Origin: Herbidospora mongoliensis
Lineage (GTDB): Bacteria; Actinomycetota; Actinomycetes; Streptosporangiales; Streptosporangiaceae
Assembly (NCBI RefSeq): GCF_001570545.1
Contig: NZ_BBXD01000020.1
Coordinates: 124,001 to 188,000, forward strand
Direction of reading: 5' to 3'
Length of the DNA stretch: 64,000 nt
The notes under the pieces are model-generated. The model ran no database searches. It had not been told where the DNA came from and saw nothing but the letters and a program-made list of their open reading frames with translations. Position 1 is the first letter of the stretch. Every line of letters begins with the position of its first letter. Shown piece by piece: positions 51,478 through 59,265 of the stretch. A program made the translations under genes and the position numbers.

Positions 51478-53187
51478 ATGGAGGAGATCGTCGGGACGCT
51501 GGTGTCGGTCAATGTCGGGCTGCCTGAGGACGTGCCGTGGGAGGGCCGCACCGTCCACACGGGCATCTGGAAGTCCAGCGTCGACGGGCCCCAACGGGTG
51601 CGGCGGCTCAACATCGACGGCGACGGCCAGGGGGATCTCAACGGGCACGGCGGCGAGCAGCGGGCCGTGCTGGTCTACCAGCTCGACTCCTATGACCACT
51701 GGAGCCGTCATCTCGGGCGGGACGACCTCGTCCACGGCAACTTCGGGGAGAACTTCACCGTCGACGGGATGCCCGACGACCAGGTCTGCATCGGCGACCG
51801 CTACCGGGTCGGGACCGCCGTCTTCGAGGTCACCCAGCCGAGGGTCACCTGTTTCCGGGTGGGGATGCGGCTGGGCGTACCGGAGATGGCCTCTCTCCTG
51901 GTCGGCCATCGGCGGCCCGGGTTCTATCTGCGGGTGATCACCGAGGGCGTCGTCGAGGCCGGGGACGAGATCGAGCGCCTGTCCGTCGGGGCGGGGGCGG
52001 TCTCCGTCACCGAGGCCGACGGGCTCCTCTATCTCCCGGGGCCGCGCGACCCCGCCCGGCTGCGGGCGGCGCTGGACAATCCGGCGCTGAGTCCGGGCTG
52101 GCAGGGGTCCTTCCGCGACCTGCTCGCGGCCCGGCCGGTGGCGCGGCCCGGGTGGGCCGGGTTCCGGCCGCTGCTCGTCACGCGGGTGCGGCGGGAGAGC
52201 GAGGACACGGTCTCCTTCTATCTCGCCCCCGCCGACGGTTCCGCGCTGCCGGTGGCGCTGCCCGGCCAATATCTGACGGTACGGGTGCCCGACGGCTCGG
52301 TCCGGAGCTACTCGCTTTCCCTTGGATCCTCCGGCTATCGAATCACCGTCAAGCACGAATCCGGCGGCGACGTCAGTGGATACCTGCACTCCCAGGTCGC
52401 CGAGGGCGACTCGCTGGAGGTCGCCGCGCCCCGGGGCGAGTTCACCCTGGCCGACGCCTCCTCGACGGTGGCGTTGATCTCGGCCGGGATCGGGGTGACC
52501 CCCGTGCTGGCCATGCTGCACGCGCTGGCCGACACGGGCGCGCATCGGGGGGTCTGGTGGCTGCACGTTACTCGTACAGTCAGATCACAGGTGTTCGCCG
52601 ACGAGGTGAGCGCGCTGCTCGACCGGATCCCCGGAGCGCATGAGCGGATCTTCCTCACCGCCCACGAATCCGGCGATCCGCTGCCGCCGCACGCGGAGAT
52701 CGGCAGGCCAACGGCCCAGAGGCTGGCCGAACTGGGGCTGCCCGCCGACACCGACGCCTATATATGCGGGCCCTCGGGATTCATGGGCGCGGTGTCCGGC
52801 GCGCTGGTCGCCGCCGGGTTGCCGGCCTCGCGGGTGCACACGGAACTGTTCGGGACGCTGGCGGCTGTCAACCCCGGTGTGGTGGGTTCCCGGCAGGCGC
52901 GGCCGCATCCGCCGGCGACCCAGGGGAGCGGTCCGGAGATCACGTTCGCGCGCAGCGGGCTGACCGTGCGGTGGAGCGAGGAGTACGCCAGCCTCCTCGA
53001 ACTCGCCGAGGCCTGCGACGTGCCGGTGCGCTGGTCGTGCCGGACGGGGGTGTGCCACACGTGTGTGACCGGGCTGCTCGCCGGTGAGATCCGCTATCGC
53101 GTCGACCCGCTGGAACCGCCGGCGGTCGGAGATGCGCTGATCTGCTGCTCGGTGCCGCTGAACGAGGGTCTTGTCCTCGACATTTAG
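51478..53187 (+). CDS. MOSC - flavin reductase - 2Fe-2S ferredoxin fusion protein
   Basis: 569 residues. Residues 1-210: YiiM-like MOSC domain (GDLNGHGGEQRAVLVYQ, FGENFTVDG, conserved Cys in TQPRVTCFRVGMRLG). Residues 225-455: FAD- and NAD(P)H-binding reductase (RSYSLSLGS, ISAGIGVTPVLAML, YICGPSGFM). Residues 480-569: plant-type ferredoxin with CRTGVCHTC and a final Cys in LICCSVP. All three redox parts of an N-hydroxylated-compound reductase are thus on one chain: electrons pass from NAD(P)H through FAD and 2Fe-2S, presumably to the molybdenum centre that MOSC binds or receives. Substrate unknown. Confidence 0.88.
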   Translation: MEEIVGTLVSVNVGLPEDVPWEGRTVHTGIWKSSVDGPQRVRRLNIDGDGQGDLNGHGGEQRAVLVYQLDSYDHWSRHLGRDDLVHGNFGENFTVDGMPDDQVCIGDRYRVGTAVFEVTQPRVTCFRVGMRLGVPEMASLLVGHRRPGFYLRVITEGVVEAGDEIERLSVGAGAVSVTEADGLLYLPGPRDPARLRAALDNPALSPGWQGSFRDLLAARPVARPGWAGFRPLLVTRVRRESEDTVSFYLAPADGSALPVALPGQYLTVRVPDGSVRSYSLSLGSSGYRITVKHESGGDVSGYLHSQVAEGDSLEVAAPRGEFTLADASSTVALISAGIGVTPVLAMLHALADTGAHRGVWWLHVTRTVRSQVFADEVSALLDRIPGAHERIFLTAHESGDPLPPHAEIGRPTAQRLAELGLPADTDAYICGPSGFMGAVSGALVAAGLPASRVHTELFGTLAAVNPGVVGSRQARPHPPATQGSGPEITFARSGLTVRWSEEYASLLELAEACDVPVRWSCRTGVCHTCVTGLLAGEIRYRVDPLEPPAVGDALICCSVPLNEGLVLDI

Positions 53188-53399
53188 TTACTTCCTGAGA
53201 CCAAGAGCACACAAGTGGTGAAATTTCGGTCTTTGGAAGGACGGCAGTCTTCTCTTCTGCCCTTCCCGTCACACAGTTAAAACCGCAGGGCTCTATCAAT
53301 TCGCTAAGTAAGGTCCGTGTCACCTTCAGGTTATGGTCATTAGCCGTGCTCTATGACTACTTTCGGTGGGCGATATACCACGGAAAGTAAGGGGGAGCC

Positions 53400-54587
53400 G
53401 TGCCAGACCTGACTCTCACTCGACGTGTCGAGGGCGCGATGGAGGGGGCCGCAGTGCGGCTGCGCGCCTTCGCCGACCGTCACGAGACGCCCAGTCCCTG
53501 TCTGCTCATCGATTTGCCGACCTTGGAGTCGACCTACCGGACCATGAGCCTCGCGTTCATCGGGGCCGACATCCTCTATGCGGTCAAGGCCAACGCCGCA
53601 CCCGGCGTCATCACCACGCTCACCCGGTTAGGCGCCGGTTTCGACGTGGCGAGCCTGGCCGAGATCGAGCTCTGCCTGGCGCGCGGGGTGCCCGCGTCCC
53701 GGCTGTCGTTCAGCAATCCGGTGAAGAAGCGCTCCGACGTGGCCGCCGCCTATGAGCGTGGAGTGCGCACCTTCGCCTTCGACAACCCCGGCGACCTGCG
53801 CAACATCATCGTCGAGGCGCCCGGCTCCAAGGTCTTCTGCCGCATCCAGGTGACCCCGCCGGCCGCCGCGATGCCGTTTGGAGCCAAGTTCGGCTGCGCC
53901 GAGGAGGCGGCGCCGGAGATGCTCGCGGAGGCCGCCGACCGCGGCCTGCGACCTCAGGGTGTCACGTTCCACGTCGGCTCCCAGCAGCGCAACATCGCCG
54001 CCTGGGACGCCGGCATCGCGGCCGCCGCGAAGATCGCGCGGCTGCTCGAACCCGAGGGCGTGCGGCTGCCCGTGATCGACATCGGCGGGGGATTCCCGAT
54101 CTCCTACCGCGAGCAGTCGGCCGCACCCGAGGAGTTCGCGCGGGCGATCGACATGTCGCTCGCCCGCCACTTCGAACCCAGAGACCGTCCGCGACTGGTC
54201 ATCGAGCCGGGCCGATCCCTCGTCGGCCCGTCGGGCATGATCCGCGCTGAGGTCGTGGCGGTCCGCGGCGGCGTCCCCGCCGACCCGCGCCGCTGGGTGT
54301 TCCTCGACGTCGGCCGCTACAACGGCCTGGTCGAGACCGAGAACGACACCATCGCCTACCGCATCCACGCCCCCACCGGCTTCGGGCCCCACGGCCCCGT
54401 CGTGCTGGCCGGACCGACCAGCGACGGCGACGACGTGCTCTACAAGCACACCGACTACGGGATGCCGCTGTCGCTCGCACCGGGCGATCCGATCGAGATC
54501 ATGGACGCCGGGGCGTACACGTCCAGCTACTCCTGCGCGGCGGTCAACGGCCTGCCCGCGCTGCCGACCTTCTGCGTGCCGGGCTGA
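53400..54587 (+). CDS. Ornithine-type PLP decarboxylase (fold III)
   Basis: 395 residues from the GTG at 53400 (AAGGGGGAG upstream). TIM barrel with the PLP lysine in ILYAVKAN, GAGFDVASLAEIELCL, FHVGSQQ, IDIGGGFP, phosphate-binding IEPGRSLVG and DAGAYTSSYS. This is the ornithine/lysine/diaminopimelate decarboxylase family; with speD and speE downstream, an ornithine or lysine decarboxylase that makes putrescine or cadaverine is most likely. The active-site segment normally read GPTCD is GPTSD, a Cys-to-Ser change. Its stop overlaps the speD start. Confidence 0.85.
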   Translation: MPDLTLTRRVEGAMEGAAVRLRAFADRHETPSPCLLIDLPTLESTYRTMSLAFIGADILYAVKANAAPGVITTLTRLGAGFDVASLAEIELCLARGVPASRLSFSNPVKKRSDVAAAYERGVRTFAFDNPGDLRNIIVEAPGSKVFCRIQVTPPAAAMPFGAKFGCAEEAAPEMLAEAADRGLRPQGVTFHVGSQQRNIAAWDAGIAAAAKIARLLEPEGVRLPVIDIGGGFPISYREQSAAPEEFARAIDMSLARHFEPRDRPRLVIEPGRSLVGPSGMIRAEVVAVRGGVPADPRRWVFLDVGRYNGLVETENDTIAYRIHAPTGFGPHGPVVLAGPTSDGDDVLYKHTDYGMPLSLAPGDPIEIMDAGAYTSSYSCAAVNGLPALPTFCVPG

Positions 54588-54973
54588 TGACCATGACCGC
54601 GCAGATCGGCCGCTTCAGCGGTATCCACGTCATCGTCGAGTTCGAGGACGCCGACCCGGCGCTCCTCGACGACGAGTCACTCCTGCGGACCCTGCTCCCC
54701 AGGGCCATGAAGGAATCGGGGGCGACCGTCATGGAGGTCCTCTCGCACCGGTTCGTTCCTCAGGGCGTCACCGTGCTGACCCTGCTGGCCGAGTCGCACG
54801 CCTCGTTGCACACTTATCCCCAGCACCGTGCTGCGTTCGTCGACGTTTTCACCTGCGGTGACCGGGCCGACCCCCGGAAGGCCGTGAGCGTTCTGGCCGC
54901 CGAGCTGTCCCCCGGCCGGGTGACGACCAGGATCATCGGCAGGGGCGGCCAGCGAGTGGAGGTTCCCCTTTGA
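54587..54973 (+). CDS. speD: S-adenosylmethionine decarboxylase proenzyme
   Basis: 128 residues, prokaryotic class 1. The self-cleavage site Glu-Ser-His is visible in LLAESHASLHTYPQH: the Ser becomes the pyruvoyl group. The catalytic Cys follows in FVDVFTCGD. It supplies decarboxylated SAM as aminopropyl donor. The start overlaps the upstream stop (TGATG); an ATG two codons later is also possible. The stop overlaps the speE TTG. Confidence 0.92.
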   Translation: MTMTAQIGRFSGIHVIVEFEDADPALLDDESLLRTLLPRAMKESGATVMEVLSHRFVPQGVTVLTLLAESHASLHTYPQHRAAFVDVFTCGDRADPRKAVSVLAAELSPGRVTTRIIGRGGQRVEVPL

Positions 54974-55839
54974 CCCAGCACCTGATCGAACACGACGGTC
55001 ACCTGTGGATCGACGAGCCGACGACCCGTGGCATGCGCCGATTGTGGCGTGTCGAGGCCGTCCTCCACGAGGAGACCACACCGTTCCAGGACGTCGTCGT
55101 CGCCGTCACGGAGCAGGGCGCGAGCCTGTTCTGCGGCGGCGAACGCCAGTCGACCGACTTCAGCCAGCTCGTCTACCACGAGGCCCTGGTCATCCCGCCG
55201 GCCCTGCTCGCCGACCGCCTCGACCGCTGCCTGGTCATCGGGTCGAGCGAGGGCGTCGCCTGCCAGATCCTGGTCGCCGCCGGCGCCCAGGCCGTCGACC
55301 ACGTCGACATCGACCGCAGGGCGGTCCGCATCTGCGCCGACCACCTGCCCTACGGCTACACCGTCGCCGAGCTCACCGCCGCCGAGCGGGCGACCGGTCC
55401 GATCAGGATGCTCTACGAAGACGGCTACGCCTTCCTCGAGTCGGCAGCCGGCTACGACGTCATCGTGGTCGACCTCCCCGACGAGAGCCCCGAGGGCGAC
55501 GCGCAGCACGACCGCCTCTACGGAACCGAGTTCCTGGAGATGTGCCGCAAGGCACTGGCACCGGGCGGAGTGGTCTCCACCCAGGCGGGGTGCATGACCA
55601 TGTGGCGCAACGACACGCTGCGCCGCTCCTGGGACCGCTTCACCCAGGCGTTCCCCTCGGTCGTCTACTACGGCTCCGACGAGCACGAATGGGCGTTCGT
55701 CAGCGCCCGCGCCGACACCCTGGCCGACCCCGTCGGCCAGATGCGGCGCAGGCTCGCGAGCCTGCCCTACCGCCCCGTCTCGATCGACGACGCGGCGTTG
55801 ACCGGCAACACCGTGCCGCCCCGATCGATCAGGGGTTAG
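54970..55839 (+). CDS. speE: Aminopropyltransferase (spermidine synthase-like)
   Basis: 289 residues from a TTG that overlaps the speD stop (TTGA), with GGAGG 7 nt upstream. Spermidine synthase fold: FCGGERQSTDFSQLVYHEAL, SAM-binding LVIGSSEGVACQILVAAGA (the usual GGGDG reads GSSEG), DHVDID, and the catalytic-loop VVDLPDES in place of the common DxxDP. It transfers the aminopropyl group to a diamine. The changed motifs mean the acceptor could be something other than putrescine. Confidence 0.85.
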   Translation: MTQHLIEHDGHLWIDEPTTRGMRRLWRVEAVLHEETTPFQDVVVAVTEQGASLFCGGERQSTDFSQLVYHEALVIPPALLADRLDRCLVIGSSEGVACQILVAAGAQAVDHVDIDRRAVRICADHLPYGYTVAELTAAERATGPIRMLYEDGYAFLESAAGYDVIVVDLPDESPEGDAQHDRLYGTEFLEMCRKALAPGGVVSTQAGCMTMWRNDTLRRSWDRFTQAFPSVVYYGSDEHEWAFVSARADTLADPVGQMRRRLASLPYRPVSIDDAALTGNTVPPRSIRG

Positions 55840-55844
55840 GACAC

Positions 55845-55997
55845 CTACGAGGAGATCTCGGCCGTCCGTTCGCGGAGCCGGTCGCGGATCTCCTCGGGGG
55901 TGTAGGCCCGGCGGCGGCGCTCCGCGCGCACCGCGACGACTCCGCTTGCCGCTACCCCTGCGAACGCGGCCAGGCCCAGGATTTTCCACCAGCGCAT
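55845..55997 (-). CDS. 50-residue single-pass membrane protein
   Basis: MRWWKILGLAAFAGVAASGV and more: one N-terminal membrane helix (residues 4-23), an Arg-rich stop-transfer (RAERRRRAY), and an amphipathic helix TPEEIRDRLRERTAEISS. Codon use has the strong GC third-position bias of real genes. No ribosome site; a TAACCT hexamer ends 6 nt before the ATG, so it may be leaderless. Convergent with speE, divergent from the papain-like gene. Function unknown. Confidence 0.7.
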   Translation of the reverse strand: MRWWKILGLAAFAGVAASGVVAVRAERRRRAYTPEEIRDRLRERTAEISS

Positions 55998-56002
55998 GTG
56001 CT

Positions 56003-56009
56003 TAGGTTA
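56003..56009. promoter_or_regulatory. Shared -10 element for two divergent leaderless genes
   Basis: TAGGTTA reads as -10 TAGGTT on the plus strand and TAACCT on the minus strand. Exactly 6 nt separate each hexamer from the start codon on its side (56015 and 55997). The -35 regions are weak. Confidence 0.55.
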
Positions 56010-56014
56010 CCGAT

Positions 56015-56656
56015 ATGAGCGGCATCACCCTCGACGAAGCGCTGACCCAGACCCGGACCGGAGACGTCTGGGTCTTCCGCGGCCGTTCGGTCCCCGACCG
56101 GGCGATCCAGATGACGACCAACAGCCCGGTGAACCACGTGGGCATGTCGGTCGTGATCGAAGACCTGCCGCCGCTGATGTGGCACGCCGAGCTGGGCAAG
56201 TCCCTGGTCGACATGTGGACGGGAACGCGCCAGCGCGGCGTGCAGCTCCACGACCTGCGCGACGCCGTGACGACGTGGTCGAACAGATACGGCCAGCGGG
56301 GCTGGCTCCGCCAGCTCCAGCCCGACGTCACCCGCGAGATGGAAGACGCGGTCCTCCAGACCATCGCCCGCCTCGACGGCACCCCGTTCCCCTCGACGGC
56401 GCGGCTGGCGGGCCGGTGGATGCGCGGCCGGCTGCCGTCACGGCGGTCGCGCGACATGGCCCTCGAATCGGCTTACTGCGCCGAGGTGGTCGCGGTGACC
56501 TACGAGGCGATGGGTCTGCTGACCGACCGGAAAGCCGCCAACTGGTACGACCCGGGGCGCTTCTGGAGCGGCGACCGGCTCGACCTGGCCACGGGCTACC
56601 GGCTGGGCGACGAGATCGCGGTCGACATCCCGAAGGTGGACGTGCCGAAGAGCTGA
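56015..56656 (+). CDS. YiiX/NlpC-P60-like papain-fold hydrolase
   Basis: 213 residues. GDVWVFRGRSVPDRAIQMTT, then the conserved His in NHVGMSVVI, and the catalytic Cys in AYCAEVVAVTYEAMGLL late in the chain: the circularly permuted papain order seen in YiiX/YebB-like proteins. These are cysteine peptidases or amidases acting on peptidoglycan or lipid-linked substrates. No signal peptide was found, so an intracellular role is likely. Probably leaderless from a shared -10. Confidence 0.75.
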   Translation: MSGITLDEALTQTRTGDVWVFRGRSVPDRAIQMTTNSPVNHVGMSVVIEDLPPLMWHAELGKSLVDMWTGTRQRGVQLHDLRDAVTTWSNRYGQRGWLRQLQPDVTREMEDAVLQTIARLDGTPFPSTARLAGRWMRGRLPSRRSRDMALESAYCAEVVAVTYEAMGLLTDRKAANWYDPGRFWSGDRLDLATGYRLGDEIAVDIPKVDVPKS

Positions 56657-56665
56657 GCGGGGACC

Positions 56666-56822
56666 GGCGCTTGATTGGCGACCCGCTGTCGTGAGGTCCG
56701 GCGTGACAGGTGGTTGAGAAGGTGTGCCGCCCGTCCGGCGTGTGGCGCTTGGATGGCGATCCGCTGTTGTGAGGTCCGGTGTGACGGGTGGTTGAGATGG
56801 CGTGCCACCCTGTCCGGCGCGC
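56666..56822. repeat. Tandem direct repeat, two 78-bp copies
   Basis: Copy 1 begins at 56666 (GGCGCTTGATTGGCGA) and copy 2 at 56744 (GGCGCTTGGATGGCGA). They share long stretches such as GTGAGGTCCGG and GGTGGTTGAGA and are roughly 85% identical by eye. The unit length is a multiple of three. Confidence 0.8.
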
Positions 56823-57124
56823 GGCGCCGGAAATTTCGGGATATCTCGGTGTCAGCGGGTGGGCCTGTTCGCTGTCGAAAACCCTTCGCCGACTCTGAGG
56901 CTCGTGATGGCGGTTGATGTGGGGGAAGGTGTAGTTTTGGCCGTGGCGGGCTCCACCGCCCAACTTCCTTCAGCGGGTTTCCACGCGGCCCGTCGCACGC
57001 GGAGGCAAAGGGGACATCATCGCCTCTGGAGCGCGGCGGATCCTGCTCTGGCGAGAACCGAAGCGGCCGAACCGAACATCGCGGGCGTGGGCCGGGTGTT
57101 CGCGTGTGCCGCGATGGAGTCGTC
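56823..57124. other. Intergenic region without a convincing gene
   Basis: About 300 nt between the tandem repeat and the BtrH-like gene. Open frames on both strands here are Arg/Ser/His-rich and lack ribosome sites. I see no hairpin or operator of note. Confidence 0.5.
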
Positions 57125-58375
57125 ATGACCGGGAAGAAGCAGCTCAAGACGCGCATCCGCGCGCGGATGGCCAAGACGGGCGAGAGTTACACCACCGCCC
57201 GCATGCACGTCGCCGGCGTCTCCGGCTTCGAGACCGACCACGGCTGGACCCTCTACGGCGGGCGCCACTCGGCCTCGGCGGCGGTGGCCAACATCCTCCG
57301 CAACGGCGGGTTCCCCGTCAGCGAGCCGCTGGTCTACGTGACCGGGGGCGGGATCGGGGCTGGCTACATCCTGTGGGAGTTCAAGCACCACGACGCCGCG
57401 GCGCTCGTGCTCGGGTTCCGGAACCGCTGGCAGTATCCGCTGAAGTGGATGGACACCACGCTGACCCGCCTCGGGGTGCCGTTCGACGCGCACACCACGG
57501 GTGGCGCGAAGGGCGCGTCGGCGCGGCTGTCGGCCGAGCTGGCCGCCGGGCGGGCCTGCGTGATCCTGCCTGACCGCTATCACATGGGTTACTGGCACGC
57601 CCCGGCCCACCTCGACGGATATGGCGGGCATCCGGTCGTGGTCTACCGGGAGGACGAGGGCGGCGTCTACATCGATGACCGCAACCTCGCTCCGCTGCGG
57701 GTCGAGCGTGACCGGCTGGATGCGGCGCGGGGGCGCGTGGGGTCGTACAAGAACCAGCTCCACGCAGTGACCCCGGCGAAGCCGCGGCTTGAGGAGGCGG
57801 TGCTGGCCGGGCTGCGGGACTGCGCCGCCCACCTGAGCGGGTCCTCCGACTCGTTCTCGCTGCCGGCCTGGCGCAAGTGGAGCCGGGCCGTCGTCGACGG
57901 GTCGATGGCGAAGGGCTGGCCGAAGGCGTTCGCCGACGGTCGCGGCCTGGCCCACGCGATGCTGTCGGCCTGGGAGGCCGTCGAGCCGGTCGGCACGGAC
58001 GGCGGCAACCACCGCGACATCTTCGCCGACGGGCTGGACGAGGCGGCCGACCTGCTGAACCTGCCCCTGCACGACCTGGCGACCGAGTTCCGGCGCATCC
58101 ACGGGCTGTGGCACGAGTTCGCCGAGACGGCGCTGCCCGAGGCGGCCAACCAGCGTGTGCGGGAACTCATCGTGTCGATCCGGGCCTCGGTGGCCGAGGG
58201 CTCCGCCGGCGCGGCCGACGCGGCGGCCGCGGCCGAGGAGATGTGGGCGCTGAAAGCCGAGGCGGCGACCCCGTCGCCGGACTTCTTCCCGGCGCTGAGC
58301 GAGCGGATCGCGGTCATCTACGACGCGGAGACCACCGCCATAGCGGCCCTCCGCGAGGCCCTTCCGGCGGAGTAG
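57125..58375 (+). CDS. BtrH N-terminal-domain protein (DUF4872-like C-terminus)
   Basis: 416 residues from the ATG at 57125 (TGGAG upstream). After a basic start with GESYTTARMHV, residues about 40-195 match the butirosin BtrH-like cysteine-acyltransferase/protease fold: GRHSASAAVANILRNGG, VTGGGIGAGYILWEF, VLGFRNRWQYPLKW, GHPVVVYREDEGGVYIDDR. The usual catalytic Cys of the HCxS-type start is Ser here (GGRHSAS). The rest is helical (DUF4872-like). BtrH transfers an acyl group in butirosin synthesis, but stand-alone homologues are common and their role is unknown. No antibiotic genes are adjacent. Confidence 0.75.
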   Translation: MTGKKQLKTRIRARMAKTGESYTTARMHVAGVSGFETDHGWTLYGGRHSASAAVANILRNGGFPVSEPLVYVTGGGIGAGYILWEFKHHDAAALVLGFRNRWQYPLKWMDTTLTRLGVPFDAHTTGGAKGASARLSAELAAGRACVILPDRYHMGYWHAPAHLDGYGGHPVVVYREDEGGVYIDDRNLAPLRVERDRLDAARGRVGSYKNQLHAVTPAKPRLEEAVLAGLRDCAAHLSGSSDSFSLPAWRKWSRAVVDGSMAKGWPKAFADGRGLAHAMLSAWEAVEPVGTDGGNHRDIFADGLDEAADLLNLPLHDLATEFRRIHGLWHEFAETALPEAANQRVRELIVSIRASVAEGSAGAADAAAAAEEMWALKAEAATPSPDFFPALSERIAVIYDAETTAIAALREALPAE

Positions 58376-58385
58376 CGATCTCAGA

Positions 58386-58427
58386 ACAGGGCCCGCCGCG
58401 AGCGGAGCCGCCCGCGACGGGCCCTGT
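58386..58427 (+). terminator. Terminator of the BtrH-like gene
   Basis: ACAGGGCCCG (58386-58395) and CGGGCCCTGT (58418-58427) with further GC pairing inside, 11 nt after the stop. Confidence 0.8.
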
Positions 58428-58535
58428 CGAAGTGCTATGCGGAGACCGCGAGGCTCTCGGGCGGAGTGGCAGGCTTGTCGCGGTAGAGGCAAGGCCCGTT
58501 GCGGTGCAGGTGGAGGGGCTGCGGCGGCCAGAACC

Positions 58536-59192
58536 TCAGTGGGAGCGGGCCGCGTGGATGATCTCGTGGTCCCAGTTCGGGCGGGGCTGGGTGTGGAGGC
58601 GCCAGTAGTGTTCGGCGATCTCGTCGGGGTCGAAGCCCGTGGGGCCGACCTCGCCGGGCACGGTGATGCTGGCCGCGTGGACTCCGGACGCGCCGAACTG
58701 GGTGTCCAGCAGGGTGATCAGGGCGCGGACGCCGGCCTTGCTCAGGGACAGGCTCACGTGGTCGGGTTCCGGCTGGGGCATGCCGCCGGTGATCAGGAAG
58801 GTCCCGCTGCCCCGGGCCGCCATGGCGGGCAGGACGTGCGCGGCGGTGAGCACGGCGCCGACCACGTTGACCGCCCAGGAGTTCAGGTGGTCGCGGACCG
58901 AGAGGTCGCCCAGGCGGTCGGCGCGGACGATGGCGGCGTTGTAGACGACCACGTCGGGGAGTCCGTGCCGGTCGGTCGCCTCGTCGAGTGCGCTCCGCAG
59001 GGCGCGCTCGTCGGTGCTGTCGGCCGTCAGGGTGAGCAGGGGGACGCCGGTCGCGGCCACCGCCTCGGCTCCGGCGCGCAGCGTCTTGTCGCTCCGGGCG
59101 ATCAGCGTGATCGCGAGCCCTTCACGGGCGAACCTGCGGGCCACGGCCTGGCCGATCCCCGGCCCCGCTCCGATGATCACAGCTCCGGACAC
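58536..59192 (-). CDS. Short-chain dehydrogenase-like protein lacking the catalytic Tyr
   Basis: 218 residues from the GTG at 59192 (AAGGAG upstream). Rossmann start VSGAVIIGAGPGIGQAVARRF with the glycine motif, VVYNAAIVRA (NAA-type NNAG), NSWAVNVVGAVLTA. The YxxxK motif is replaced: the segment reads SLSLSKAG, with Leu at the Tyr position and the Lys kept. It is also short. It may bind NAD(P) without normal dehydrogenase chemistry. It lies 73 bp downstream of tetR on the same strand and may share its regulation. Confidence 0.85.
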   Translation of the reverse strand: MSGAVIIGAGPGIGQAVARRFAREGLAITLIARSDKTLRAGAEAVAATGVPLLTLTADSTDERALRSALDEATDRHGLPDVVVYNAAIVRADRLGDLSVRDHLNSWAVNVVGAVLTAAHVLPAMAARGSGTFLITGGMPQPEPDHVSLSLSKAGVRALITLLDTQFGASGVHAASITVPGEVGPTGFDPDEIAEHYWRLHTQPRPNWDHEIIHAARSH

Positions 59193-59265
59193 CCGCGTCT
59201 CCTTATCGTCTCGTGACAATGGGTGACGATAGGGGGTGCGCGGCCACGTGATGGTCAAGCGGGGT

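Noticed and set aside
56328-56963. Minus-strand frame with 26-residue repeats across the 78-bp tandem repeat
   Set aside because: The repeat in the protein only mirrors the DNA repeat; half of the frame is antisense to the papain-like gene and composition is not protein-like.
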